Shown here one piece after another: positions 42,380 to 51,340 of a stretch of 64,000 nucleotides of DNA. The notes beneath the pieces were generated by a model. The model saw only the letters and a program-made list of their open reading frames with translations. It was not told where the DNA came from and searched no databases. Origin of the DNA: Nonomuraea basaltis (lineage in GTDB: Bacteria > Actinomycetota > Actinomycetes > Streptosporangiales > Streptosporangiaceae). The DNA lies in the NCBI RefSeq assembly GCF_005893125.1, contig NZ_VCJS01000033.1, positions 1-64,000 of the forward strand, given 5' to 3'. The translations under genes and the position numbers were made by a program. Position 1 is the first letter of the stretch, and every line of letters starts with the position of its first letter.

Positions 42380-44191
42380 CTAGCTGGGGATCGGGTAGGG
42401 GAACGCGCTCGTCACGCCGATCTTGTCGTACTCCATCTTCGAGGCGTCGAAGCCGTCGGCCCAGTTGGCGTTCTTGACCTCGTTGCACTGGTAGCTCTGG
42501 TACTTGTCGTCGCTGACCTTGCCGACCTCGATGTTCTCGAACGAGAAGCCGCAGCCACCGGCGTCCATGTGCACGCCGCGGGTGCCGCTGTCCGGCATCG
42601 CCCCGCCCGGGTCGTTGATGACGTCGCCGATCACCATCTGCGAGACGTGGTTGTCGATCTCGTGCGGGTCGGTGTTGCTGACGCCGTAGGTGTAGAACGC
42701 GCCCATGTCGCCGCTGTCCAGCCCGGCCTCGTCGATGCGGATGTAGGAGAACCGGTTGTTGCGGGCGTAGTTGTCCTCGTCCTTGACCTCCGGCCGGACC
42801 TCCAGGCTGATGCCGTAGCGGGCGCTGTGCCGGACCGCGATGTGGCTGATCTCGTTGTTGCCGGTGCTCAGCAGCTCGATGCCGGACGCGTCGCCGGGGA
42901 CCAGCTCGCCGACGTGGTAGATGTAGTTATTGCTGATCATGTGATGTCCGGAAATGTCCCCCTCGCCCGGGTAGCCGCCCTCGACCTTGATGCCGTCCGC
43001 GCCGATGTTCTCCAGCAGGCTGTCCGAGACCTTGACCCGCTCGTTCGCGAACAACATGTAGACGCCCATGAAGCCGCTGTCCGACAGGCGCAGCCTGGTC
43101 AGGTCGATGTCGCGGGAGTTCGTCACCGTGATCATGCCGAACCGGTTGCGCGGCATCTCGATCTGCCGGTCGTACACCGGGTACTTGTGCTCGTAGCCCG
43201 AGTCGCCCTCGCTGATCCACCCGGCCCGGTACCAGTCGACGAAGTCGGAGTACTGCAGCGCCAGCCCGTCGAAGGCGAGGTTCTGCACCCGCCTGTCCGG
43301 CGAGCTCCCGGCCAGCGAGATGATCGTCTTCACGGTGGGGGCCATGACCTTGTCGATCGAGGTGCGCGGCCAGTAGTAGACCTCGCTGTTCGCGAAGTCG
43401 AAGTAGTACTCGCCCGGCTGATCGAGGAAGCGCAGCGTGTTCTGCAGGAAGTAGCGCGAGCCGCTGCGGCTGTTGACGAACGAGTAGCGGGCCCAGTGGT
43501 TGAGGGTGAAGAAGTTCTTGCGGAAGTCGGCGCCGCCCAGCGGGACGGTGTCGGTGAACCAGCTCCACGAGCCGCCCGACCAGACCACGATCTGGCTGTT
43601 CTTGTCGAAGTCGGCGTCCCACTCCTTCGGCACGTCCTCCGGCTTGAAGTACAGCCACTGGCGCACCGCCTCCTTCTCCGGTTCGCCCAGCACCGAGAAC
43701 AGGTAGGGGGACCACAGGTCGTCGCTGGTCCGGTTCGGGTGGCGGGCGGTCGTGGCGCGCTTGCCGTCCTCGAAGAGCGTGTAGAAGTTCCGGTCGATCT
43801 TGGTCTTGTAGATCTTGTCGTTGTGCTTCTGCCAGCCGGTCAGCGGCTTGGCGCCGAGCAGGCGGGCCTTGCCGGGGCCGTCGGCGCTGCGGTAGATGAT
43901 CTTGTGGCCGTTCTCGCCGGAGTCGGCCTCGGTGAACTCGATGGTCTTGTCCACGACGTAGTCGCCGGCCTTGACGTTGACCACCAAGTCGCAGCGCTGC
44001 TGCCGCTTCTTGGCCCGCAGCTGGTCGCGGGCCTGCTCGATGGACTTCCACGGGCGCTGGGAGCTGCCGTCACCGCGGTCGCTGCCCGCGGGGGAGACGT
44101 AGTAGTCGCACGAGCCGCCGCCCGTCGCCGGGGCCGGGGTCGTGACGCCTCCCAGGAGTAAGACGAGGGCGCCCAAGGACCTGAGGATCAC
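42380..44191 (-). CDS. Secreted right-handed beta-helix protein, GH141-like
   Basis: 603 residues from GTG 44191, overlapping the RraA-like gene stop (GTGA) after AAGGAG. It has a Sec signal (LGALVLLLGGVTTPAPA). The opening YYVSPAGSDRGDGSSQRPWK and FTEADSGENGHKIIYRSADG, with later NNYIYHVGELVPGDASGIE and VRHSARYGISLE, match the parallel beta-helix family that includes GH141 fucosidases/xylanases. Substrate preference is open; rhamnogalacturonan-II-type or xylan side chains are possible. There is a 109-bp gap to the rhamnosidase gene. Confidence 0.82.
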   Translation of the reverse strand: MILRSLGALVLLLGGVTTPAPATGGGSCDYYVSPAGSDRGDGSSQRPWKSIEQARDQLRAKKRQQRCDLVVNVKAGDYVVDKTIEFTEADSGENGHKIIYRSADGPGKARLLGAKPLTGWQKHNDKIYKTKIDRNFYTLFEDGKRATTARHPNRTSDDLWSPYLFSVLGEPEKEAVRQWLYFKPEDVPKEWDADFDKNSQIVVWSGGSWSWFTDTVPLGGADFRKNFFTLNHWARYSFVNSRSGSRYFLQNTLRFLDQPGEYYFDFANSEVYYWPRTSIDKVMAPTVKTIISLAGSSPDRRVQNLAFDGLALQYSDFVDWYRAGWISEGDSGYEHKYPVYDRQIEMPRNRFGMITVTNSRDIDLTRLRLSDSGFMGVYMLFANERVKVSDSLLENIGADGIKVEGGYPGEGDISGHHMISNNYIYHVGELVPGDASGIELLSTGNNEISHIAVRHSARYGISLEVRPEVKDEDNYARNNRFSYIRIDEAGLDSGDMGAFYTYGVSNTDPHEIDNHVSQMVIGDVINDPGGAMPDSGTRGVHMDAGGCGFSFENIEVGKVSDDKYQSYQCNEVKNANWADGFDASKMEYDKIGVTSAFPYPIPS

Positions 44192-44955
44192 TGGCTCTCC
44201 TTAACTTGCCGCCACCGCTCGTACTCGGCGCGGGTCTCGGGGGTGAGGGGGTAGTAGTCCGACAGGGCGCCGCCCTCCTCGATGCGGGCGCGGCTGTAGC
44301 GCTCCCACTGCTCGTGGTCGGCGGCCGCTTCGAGCACCGACTGCGCGCGCCGGCGCGGCACCACCACGGCTCCGTCGTCGTCGGCCACGACCAGGTCGCC
44401 GGGCAGCGCGAGCGACCCGCCGACCGCCACGGGAACGTCGTACGCCCACGGGAACAGCTCCGCCTGCGAGGCGTAGTGCGGGGTGGCCCCCGTGCACCAG
44501 ATCGGCACGTTCAGCCCGCCGACCCTGGGCAGGTCCCTGATCCGGCCGTCCACGACGATGCCCGCGCCGCCCCTGCGCTTGAAGTAGCGCACCAGCATGT
44601 CGCCGAAGCAGCCGGTGTAGGCGCTGCCGTACGCCTGCACGACCAGCACGTCGCCGGGCTCGATCCGCTCCAGCACGGCCCACAGCGCGGTGTGCCGCTC
44701 GACGTACTCCTGGCCGAGGCCGGAGGCGACGTCCTCGCGCTGCGGCATGAACTGCAGCGTGCGGATCCGGCCGGCGATCTTCTGCCCTTGCGCGATGGGA
44801 CGCGGTCCCTCGATGAAGGTCCGCCGGATGCCCTGTGCGTGCAGCTTGGCGCAGGCGGTGGCCGAGCTGATCCGGGACAGCCCCTCCACGAGGACGGGAT
44901 CGGGTTCGGCGGGCAGCGGCCCGCGAACAGGCAGATCCCAGATGGCGTCGTCCAT
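44188..44955 (-). CDS. RraA-family protein (HMG/CHA aldolase-like)
   Basis: 255 residues from ATG 44955 with GAGGAG upstream. The RraA fold is clear: LSRISSATACAKLHAQGI, YGSAYTGCFGDMLVRYFKRR, GIVVDGRIRDLP and VVADDDGAVVVPRRRA with Asp and Arg of the metal site. Members in sugar loci act as class II aldolases or oxaloacetate decarboxylases on sugar-acid breakdown products; the name regulator of ribonuclease is historical. It likely processes a keto-acid from deoxy-sugar catabolism. It overlaps the beta-helix gene by 4 nt. Confidence 0.88.
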   Translation of the reverse strand: MDDAIWDLPVRGPLPAEPDPVLVEGLSRISSATACAKLHAQGIRRTFIEGPRPIAQGQKIAGRIRTLQFMPQREDVASGLGQEYVERHTALWAVLERIEPGDVLVVQAYGSAYTGCFGDMLVRYFKRRGGAGIVVDGRIRDLPRVGGLNVPIWCTGATPHYASQAELFPWAYDVPVAVGGSLALPGDLVVADDDGAVVVPRRRAQSVLEAAADHEQWERYSRARIEEGGALSDYYPLTPETRAEYERWRQVKESQ

Positions 44956-44963
44956 GTAACTCC

Positions 44964-46970
44964 TCAGTAGTGCTGGTGCGACGGCGTGCGGACGCGCGCG
45001 GTCGTGTGCAGGTCGAGCCGGATGCGGCGGCCGGGCGGCAGCTCCACGAGCAGCCGCGGCCCGCCCACCGTCACCTCCCGCTCGGTCTCGGTGATCGGGG
45101 GAGAGGTGTAGGAGCGCGGGTCGCCCGGGTAGCCCTCGCCGGCCTTGGAGGCGATCGCGCGGTCGATGCGGTGCTCGCCGAACGCGCCCGCCTGCACCAC
45201 GACCCGGCGGGTCTGGGTGAGGCCCAGGTTGGCCAGCTCGACGCGGACGCCGTCGGGGCGTACCTCGTCGACCAGCGCGGCCACGTCCCTGGGCAGCCCC
45301 GGGCGGTGGCGGTCGGCGTCGTGGTAGGCCAGCCGGGCCGGCAGCAGCCCGCCGTTGTAGAGCACCTGCGGGGTGCCGGTCACCAGTTGCAGCAGCGCCT
45401 CGGTGAGCACCGGGTTGAGCCGCTGCCAGTGGTGCACGTGGATGCCGGCCAGGTCCGCTTCGTCGGCCTCGATGAGCGCCATCCGCCGCTGCACCTGCCC
45501 GAGCGCCGTCGCCAGCATCGCCTCGGGGAAGCCCGGGTTGGCGCCGCGCAGGAACTCCAGCCAGGGCGCCTCGTGCCCGGCCTCCTCCTTGTTGCGGAAC
45601 GGGCGCACCGTGGCCCAGTCGTAGCCGGAGGCCGCCCGCAGCCGGTCGATGCGCTCGGCGTCCCCATGCCCGAGCCCATGTCCGAGCGACGTGTGCCACA
45701 GCCAGACCGGCAGGCCGAGCTGCGGCGGCTGGAAGTCGAACCAGCCCCGGTCGTCGTGCCGGTTGGGCACCAGCATGGTCGGCTTGCCGGCCTCGTCACC
45801 CAGCTCGGCCAGCCAGCGGTCGCTGATGCTCATGTCCGTCTCGGTGACACTCGCCTGGACCGCGCGGGCGTACACGGTCTCCAGGGGGTCGCGGCCGATG
45901 GCCAGCGCGCTCTCGTCACCGGTCAGCAGGTGGGCGTTGACCGCGGCGATCGCGGCGGCGGCGCCCACGCTGTAGAGTCCGTGCGGCCACTGCCAGCCGT
46001 AGTTGCCGCCGTACCAGCGGCCGCCGTGCAGCTCGCCGACCCTGCCCGACGGGCCGACGTTGTCGGGCAGGATCCCGTCGTTGGCCTCCGCCCGCCGCTG
46101 CCAGGCGCCGATGTAGCGCAGCGCCCAGTCGCGGTAGCGGTCGTCGCCGTCGTACAGCCAGGCGTTGACGGCCAGGCTGGTCGCGGCCAGGTTGACGGCC
46201 GCGTCGCCGCGGCCGATCCGCTCGCTCATCGCCGCGCCCATGCGGGCCGCGTTGCTCGGATCGGCCAGGTCCGCCCACTCCGTGATGCCCGGCAGGTCGC
46301 GCAGCGGCAGCCCGTACGGCCGCATGCTGGCCAGGTCCGTGTGGTAGGAGGCCCACTCCCACTGCAGGCCGTAGCGGGGGCCGCCGGCGCCGTTGTGCGG
46401 GGCGCGGATGATGTCGTGCTCGGCGTCGTAGTTGGCCGAGCCGGGCAGGTAGAGGTCGGCGAAGCGGCGGGCCCGGTCGTGGAAGCGCTCGTCGCGCGGG
46501 TCGGCGGCGCAGATGCCGTAGAACAGCAGCAGCGACTCGCCTTGGTGGAACCAGTCGTAGCCGCGCTCGAACTCGTCCACCAGGTAGCCCAGCTCCGTGA
46601 GCTGCGCGGTCACGCCCTCCCAGTGGTGCTTGGCCTGGTCGAGCAGGTCGTCGGCGCCGCCGAGCTGGTAGAGCGCCGGCCAGTTGAAGAACGCCTCGTA
46701 GAAGTCGTCGGCGCCGTCCCGGTCGGCGGCCGGGCCGTGGTAGACGAGCCGCCCGTCGGGGGCGCAGTAGCGGGCGGCGAAGGCCCGCCACGCCTCGTCG
46801 AGGGCGTCGAACAGCCTGCGCTCGAGCACGGCCCAGGCCGGCGGCACGCCGAGCGGGACGGTCGCGATGACAGAGGGATCGCTTGCGGGTCCCGGAGATA
46901 CAGAGGGATCGCTCGCGGGTCCCGGAGATACAGAGGGATCGCTTGCGGGTCCCGGAGATGCTGCGCGCAT
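44964..46970 (-). CDS. Large protein of unknown function in the glycan operon
   Basis: 668 residues from ATG 46970 (AAAGG upstream). No signal peptide. After an N-terminal repeat tract (residues 4-34), the body has features of an alpha/alpha-barrel: FYEAFFNWPALYQLGGADDL, YDWFHQGESLLLFYGICAAD, RYGLQWEWASYHTDLASM and WYGGNYGWQWPHGLYSVGAA. A C-terminal beta domain ends TTARVRTPSHQHY. It may be an intracellular glycosidase or lyase on imported oligosaccharides. I do not recognise a named family. The long ORF reaching 47189 reads through antisense of the permease and is not used. Confidence 0.8.
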   Translation of the reverse strand: MRAASPGPASDPSVSPGPASDPSVSPGPASDPSVIATVPLGVPPAWAVLERRLFDALDEAWRAFAARYCAPDGRLVYHGPAADRDGADDFYEAFFNWPALYQLGGADDLLDQAKHHWEGVTAQLTELGYLVDEFERGYDWFHQGESLLLFYGICAADPRDERFHDRARRFADLYLPGSANYDAEHDIIRAPHNGAGGPRYGLQWEWASYHTDLASMRPYGLPLRDLPGITEWADLADPSNAARMGAAMSERIGRGDAAVNLAATSLAVNAWLYDGDDRYRDWALRYIGAWQRRAEANDGILPDNVGPSGRVGELHGGRWYGGNYGWQWPHGLYSVGAAAAIAAVNAHLLTGDESALAIGRDPLETVYARAVQASVTETDMSISDRWLAELGDEAGKPTMLVPNRHDDRGWFDFQPPQLGLPVWLWHTSLGHGLGHGDAERIDRLRAASGYDWATVRPFRNKEEAGHEAPWLEFLRGANPGFPEAMLATALGQVQRRMALIEADEADLAGIHVHHWQRLNPVLTEALLQLVTGTPQVLYNGGLLPARLAYHDADRHRPGLPRDVAALVDEVRPDGVRVELANLGLTQTRRVVVQAGAFGEHRIDRAIASKAGEGYPGDPRSYTSPPITETEREVTVGGPRLLVELPPGRRIRLDLHTTARVRTPSHQHY
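46870..46959. repeat. Three 30-bp tandem repeats near a gene start
   Basis: Three near-identical 30-bp units (46870-46899, 46900-46929, 46930-46959; one C/T difference in the middle one) encode SPGPASDPSV three times at residues ~5-34 of the adjacent minus-strand gene. Copy-number change would keep the frame. Confidence 0.85.
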
Positions 46971-46972
46971 GT

Positions 46973-47779
46973 TCAACCTTTCGTTGCTCCTGCAGTGAGG
47001 CCGCTGATGATGTGCCGTTGCATGAAGACGAAGAAGACCAGCAGCGGGGCGATGGCCAGCAGCAGCGTGGGGAAGACCACGGTGTAGTCGGTGGCGTACT
47101 GGCTGACCGCCGCGTAGACGCCGGTGGTCACCGTGTAGAGGCCGCTGCCTGGGCCCAGGATGATCTGCGGGTTCACGAAGTCGTTCCACACCGAGAAGGT
47201 GTTGAGGATGACCATCGTGGCGACCGCGGGCCGCATCAGGGGGAAGACGATCTGCCAGAACGTCCGCAGCCGGCCCGCCCCGTCCACGGCCGCCGCCTGG
47301 TCGAGCACGGCCGGGATGGTGGCGATGTAGCCGGCGTACAGGAAGATCGAGAACGGCAGCGTGAGCGTGGTCTCGAACAGCACGAACCCGCGGATCGTGC
47401 CCATCAGGCCGAGGGTCTTGAGCACGTACACGACCGGGATGACCAGCACCTGCCCCGGGATGAACGTCCCGGCCAGGAAGAACAGCATCAGGAGACGGAA
47501 CCGGCGCTTGGGACTGCGCGCGATGGCGTACGCGGCGGGGGCGGCCAGCAGCACCGACAGCACGTTGACCGCCACCACGAACAGCAGCGTGACCGCGTAC
47601 CCCTTGACCACGTTGAACTGCGGGTTCGTCAGCGCCCCCGCGAGGGGCTCGAGGGTGAGCGAGCCGAGCCCGAAGGGGTTGGCGAGGATGTCCTGCTGGC
47701 CCTTGAACGCGTTGACGGTCAGCACGTAGAGCGGGACGAGCATGAAGGCGACGGTCGCCCAGAGGAAGGTCCTTCTCAC
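46973..47779 (-). CDS. Sugar ABC transporter permease (MalG/CUT1 type)
   Basis: 268 residues from GTG 47779, overlapping the previous stop (GTGA). Six membrane helices. The coupling motif is AAAVDGAGRLRTFWQIVFPL (EAA-like); FFLAGTFIPGQVLVIPVVY and SVWNDFVNPQIIL are CUT1 hallmarks. It forms the channel with the MalF-type subunit for the sugar delivered by the 48705-49988 binding protein. No ATPase is encoded in the operon; a shared MsiK-type ATPase is likely, as usual for actinobacteria. Confidence 0.95.
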   Translation of the reverse strand: MRRTFLWATVAFMLVPLYVLTVNAFKGQQDILANPFGLGSLTLEPLAGALTNPQFNVVKGYAVTLLFVVAVNVLSVLLAAPAAYAIARSPKRRFRLLMLFFLAGTFIPGQVLVIPVVYVLKTLGLMGTIRGFVLFETTLTLPFSIFLYAGYIATIPAVLDQAAAVDGAGRLRTFWQIVFPLMRPAVATMVILNTFSVWNDFVNPQIILGPGSGLYTVTTGVYAAVSQYATDYTVVFPTLLLAIAPLLVFFVFMQRHIISGLTAGATKG

Positions 47780-48708
47780 TGGTGCACCGCCAGCTCGCCG
47801 CGCCTGCGCAGCTTCGTCACCACGAACGCCAGCGCCGCGGTCACCAGCATGAGGATCACCGACTGCGCCGAGCCGAATCCGAGGCGGGCGTCGTGGAAGG
47901 AGTTCCACAGGATGAGGTAGGCGACGGTCTGCGTCTGCCCGGCCGGGCCGCCCGCCGTCAGCGACACCACCAGGTCGTACGTCTTCAGCAGCGTCACCAG
48001 CGACAGCACGATGTTGATCGTCACCGACGGGCCGAGCGCCGGGAGCGTCACGTTCCTGAACACCTGCCAGCGGGTCGCGCCGTCGATCCGCGCGGCCTCG
48101 ATCAGCGAGTGCGGCACCGCCTGCAGCCCCGCCAGGTACAGCACCACGTTGACGCCGAACCCCGCCCACACCAGCACGGCGATCATGGTGATCGTGGCCC
48201 ACGCAGGGTCGGACAGGAACGGCAGCACCTGCCCGCCCCATGAGGTCACCAGGTTGTTGACCGCGCCGGTGGTGCCGAGGATCGCCGACCAGAGGAAGCC
48301 GACCACCAGCGCGCTGAGCACGTGCGGGTAGAACAGCACGATGCGGAAGAACGTGTTGGCCCGGGAAGCACCGTTCACCAGCAGCGCGAAGCCCAGCCCC
48401 AGGAGGTTGAGCCCGGCCGTGCCCGCCGCCGCGACCAGCAGCGTGACCAGGGCGGCGCGACGCAGGCCGGGGTCGTCCAGCAGGCCGGCGTAGTTGGCGG
48501 CGCCGACGAAGGCGGGGTTCGCGCTGAAGCCGTCCCAGTCGGTCAGGCTCAGGTAGAAGGCCAGGCAGACCGGGACGACCAGCATCACGGTGTAGAGGAT
48601 CGCGGCCGGGCCCACCATGATCACGTTGGCCAGCCCGTCACGCCTCCTTGCCTTCTCCGGGGCTCTTCTCGGAACGGTGACCACGGGTGCTTCTCGGGTG
48701 AGGGTCAT
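47776..48708 (-). CDS. Sugar ABC transporter permease (MalF/CUT1 type)
   Basis: 310 residues from ATG 48708, overlapping the binding-protein stop (ATGA). Helices and motifs are standard: AAILYTVMLVVPVCLAFYLS, YFLSLTDW-like YLSLTDWDGF, and the coupling loop EAARIDGATRWQVFRNVTLP. VVSLTAGGPAGQTQTVAYLI follows. It pairs with the MalG-type permease. The start of the ORF in the same frame further upstream is antisense of the binding-protein gene. Confidence 0.95.
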   Translation of the reverse strand: MTLTREAPVVTVPRRAPEKARRRDGLANVIMVGPAAILYTVMLVVPVCLAFYLSLTDWDGFSANPAFVGAANYAGLLDDPGLRRAALVTLLVAAAGTAGLNLLGLGFALLVNGASRANTFFRIVLFYPHVLSALVVGFLWSAILGTTGAVNNLVTSWGGQVLPFLSDPAWATITMIAVLVWAGFGVNVVLYLAGLQAVPHSLIEAARIDGATRWQVFRNVTLPALGPSVTINIVLSLVTLLKTYDLVVSLTAGGPAGQTQTVAYLILWNSFHDARLGFGSAQSVILMLVTAALAFVVTKLRRRGELAVHQ

Positions 48709-49988
48709 GAGCGGCCGGCCAGCCAGCGGTCCACGCCCTCGGCCACGTCCTTGGGCGACTTGCCCACGTACAGGCCCTGGACCTCGGTGTTCCACGCGGA
48801 GTTGAAGCCCTTGGGGAGGGTCGCGTCGCCGTATCCCTCGCCCTGCGGGACCCCGGACGGGGCGCCGTCGAGGATCTCCTGCACCTGCCTCTCCAGCGGC
48901 GTGAACTCGCGCTCGACGCCGGTGCGGAAGTTGCCGTCCTGCTTGAGCTGGCTCTTGACCGCCGCCGGATCGGTGACGAGCCACTGGACCAGCTTGAGCG
49001 CCGCGTCCTTGCTGGGGGTGGACTTGAGGATCATGTACGGGGCCGCGAGCGTGGCACCCTGCGGGCCCGGGTACTGCTGGCCCTTGTCGACCGGGGCCGG
49101 GAAGACACCTACCTCGAAGTCCTTCTCGGTCTTGGCCTCGGAGGCGGTGAACCAGCTGCCCATGACGTACATGGCCGACTTGCCGGACAGGAACGCGGTC
49201 TCGGCGTCGGCGTACTTCATGCCGAGGGCGTTCTTGTCGACGTACCCCTTGTCGATCCAGGTGCGGTAGCGCTCCAGATAGGGCAGCAGCGACTCGCCGG
49301 CCTTGACCTTGCCCGCCTTGACGTCCTGCTGCCAGGTGGGATGCGTCTGCGCGCGGGACGGGTTCGAGAGTTGCAGCAGCTGCAGGCCCGTGAGGAAGTC
49401 GCCGCCGGTCTGCAGCGGCAGGTAGCCGGCGTCCTTGAGCTTGCCCATGGCCGAGTCGAGCTCGTCGAACGTCGTCGGCGGCTTGCCGATCCCGGCCTTG
49501 TCGAAGGCGGTCTTGTTGTAGAAGACCAGCGACTGCGCCTGCACGCCGACGCCGACCGTGTAGATCTTGCCGCCCAGCTTCGCCTGCTCGGCCAGCGGCG
49601 TGTCCTTGGCCCACGGCTGGCCGGTCAGGTCGAGCATCTGCTTGGCCAGCGTCTCGTCCGCCATCAGCGTCTCGACGACGTCGGGGGCGTTGCCGGCGGC
49701 GAGCTGCTGCGGCAGTGTGTCGGACACGCCCTTGCCGGTCGGGGCCTCGATCTTGACGTCGATGCCGGGGTTGGCCTGCTCGAACGGCTTGACCAGCCCG
49801 TCCCAGTAGGCCTGGGTGAGGTTGGGGCTGATGTTGACCAGCATCCTGACCGTGACCTGGCCGCCCTCGCTCTGCTGCGCTCGGGAGTCGCCGGCGAAGC
49901 CGCCCCCGCCGCATGCGGTGAGCAGGAACAGGCATCCGATGGCGGACGTGCTGATCGACTGGGCGAGGGATGGGCGGGGGGAACGCAT
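48705..49988 (-). CDS. Sugar-binding lipoprotein (family 1 SBP)
   Basis: 427 residues from ATG 49988 with GGAGGTGCG upstream. A lipoprotein signal ends in LLTAC (Cys26). The two-lobe pattern shows AYWDGLVKPFEQANPGIDVK, NAPDVVETLMADETLAKQM and DAALKLVQWLVTDPAA. It is the first gene of the operon through to the GH106 gene, so its ligand is probably a rhamnose- or fucose-containing oligosaccharide released by the secreted enzymes. Three AATACGTT boxes lie upstream, shared with the divergent regulator. Confidence 0.92.
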   Translation of the reverse strand: MRSPRPSLAQSISTSAIGCLFLLTACGGGGFAGDSRAQQSEGGQVTVRMLVNISPNLTQAYWDGLVKPFEQANPGIDVKIEAPTGKGVSDTLPQQLAAGNAPDVVETLMADETLAKQMLDLTGQPWAKDTPLAEQAKLGGKIYTVGVGVQAQSLVFYNKTAFDKAGIGKPPTTFDELDSAMGKLKDAGYLPLQTGGDFLTGLQLLQLSNPSRAQTHPTWQQDVKAGKVKAGESLLPYLERYRTWIDKGYVDKNALGMKYADAETAFLSGKSAMYVMGSWFTASEAKTEKDFEVGVFPAPVDKGQQYPGPQGATLAAPYMILKSTPSKDAALKLVQWLVTDPAAVKSQLKQDGNFRTGVEREFTPLERQVQEILDGAPSGVPQGEGYGDATLPKGFNSAWNTEVQGLYVGKSPKDVAEGVDRWLAGRS

Positions 49989-50054
49989 CGCACCTCCAAG
50001 GGGGCGAGATCTGCGACGCCTTTTAATGGGTCGATACTCGATTAGCGATTATTT

Positions 50055-50138
50055 AATACGTTGGTAACCGGGGCCGGTCAAGGGGTTTTACGGCGCGACA
50101 AATACGTTTCCGGCCGGTGACTGAGTCATAAATACGTT
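50055..50138. promoter_or_regulatory. Three direct AATACGTT repeats in a divergent promoter region
   Basis: AATACGTT occurs at 50055-50062, 50101-50108 and 50131-50138. The region 49989-50150 separates the binding-protein operon from the GntR-type regulator gene and is AT-rich for this genome. The repeats are likely the regulator's binding sites. Confidence 0.55.
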
Positions 50139-50150
50139 AAGGTGGGGCGC

Positions 50151-51245
50151 GTGGCTGGACCTGGACACGAGGACGACAAGCGGCTGGTGCTGAGCGCGGA
50201 GGAGCTGTCCGCGCTGCGGGCGTACGCGGCCGAGCCGGGCGGAGGGCTGGCGCTGCGCAGCCGTATCGTGCTGGCGTGCGCCGACGGGCTGCCCCGCAAG
50301 GAGATCGCGGCGCGGCTGGCGGTGAGCCCCGCGACCGTCGCCAAGTGGCGGGCCCGGTTCGTGGAGCGGGGCCTCGACGGGCTGTCGGACGCGCCGCGCC
50401 CGGGACGGCCGCGCAGCGCGGAGCGGCACGAGGCCGAGCGCGTGATCGCCGCCGCGGCCGGCGGCTCGGCCGTGCCCTCCACCCGCACCATGGCCAGGCA
50501 GCTCGGGCTGTCGCAGTCGACCGTGGCACGCATCTGGCAGGAGCAGCAGGTCGCGCCACCCGCCGCCCGGCTGCTGCCCAGGGAGCTGCTGTCCGACCGG
50601 GTCTACGCGCTGCTGCGCGGCTGGATCGTGTCGGGGGAGCTGCTGCCGGGGCAGCGGCTGGTGGAGGCCGAGATCGCCAGACGGGTCGGCACCAGCCAGG
50701 CCCCGGCCAGGGAGGCGATCAAGCGGCTGGCGCACGAGGGGCTGGTCATCTCCTATCCCAACCGGGGGAGCTACGTCGCGGAGATCTCGGACGAGCAGGC
50801 CCGGGAGGTGCGCGACATCAGGGTGCTGCTGGAGGAGTACGCCGCACGCGGCGCGGCCATCCGCATCCAGCCCGACACGCTGCGCGGGCTCTCGGCCGAC
50901 GTGCTGGCGATGCGGCACGCGGCCCGGGACGGGGACATAGGGGCGTTCAGGGACGCGGATCTGGCCTTCCATCGGCGGGTGTGCGCCGCGTGCGGCAACT
51001 CCTTCCTGCTGCGGCTGTGGCGGACGATCGAGTCGAACTTGTGGAGCCTGCACGTGGTGGGCAACCCGCTGTACGACGGGGACTGGACGGCGATGGCGGG
51101 TCACCACGACGACCTGGTGGCCGCGCTGGCCTCCGGCGACCCGGACGAGGCGGCCCGCCTCTTCGCCGCCCACGCCCGCGGCGAAGCCTCCCGCACCCGG
51201 CCCCGGACCCGCCCGGACGCGGAAAGGACCGGGCTGGCCACGTAG
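50151..51245 (+). CDS. GntR/FadR-type regulator with an IS630-transposase-like N-terminal HTH region
   Basis: 364 residues from GTG 50151; GTG 50142 is in frame too. Residues ~10-130 resemble the double helix-turn-helix of IS630-family transposases: LRSRIVLACADGLPRKEIAA, WRARFVERGLDGLSDAPRPG and MARQLGLSQSTVARIW. From ~140 comes a GntR winged helix (VYALLRGWIVSGELLPGQRL, LVEAEIARRVGTSQAPAREA), then an FCD effector domain (DADLAFHRRVCAACGN, AGHHDDLVAAL) with metal-binding His. It is divergent from the transporter operon and probably represses both. The catalytic transposase domain is absent. Confidence 0.85.
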   Translation: MAGPGHEDDKRLVLSAEELSALRAYAAEPGGGLALRSRIVLACADGLPRKEIAARLAVSPATVAKWRARFVERGLDGLSDAPRPGRPRSAERHEAERVIAAAAGGSAVPSTRTMARQLGLSQSTVARIWQEQQVAPPAARLLPRELLSDRVYALLRGWIVSGELLPGQRLVEAEIARRVGTSQAPAREAIKRLAHEGLVISYPNRGSYVAEISDEQAREVRDIRVLLEEYAARGAAIRIQPDTLRGLSADVLAMRHAARDGDIGAFRDADLAFHRRVCAACGNSFLLRLWRTIESNLWSLHVVGNPLYDGDWTAMAGHHDDLVAALASGDPDEAARLFAAHARGEASRTRPRTRPDAERTGLAT

Positions 51246-51340
51246 GGCGCGCCCGCTCCTTCTGCTGGTGCCGCTCGATCCGGGCGTCCACCGGAGGTTG
51301 GCGATGTCGATCACCTCGATGCACACATCGGTCGCATCAC

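Noticed and set aside
42569..44161. A 530-residue plus-strand ORF
   Set aside because: Antisense to the beta-helix gene; Val/Leu/Asp-rich shadow composition without motifs.
46870..46959. Possible CRISPR-like repeat
   Set aside because: Units are directly adjacent with no spacers and keep a coding frame.
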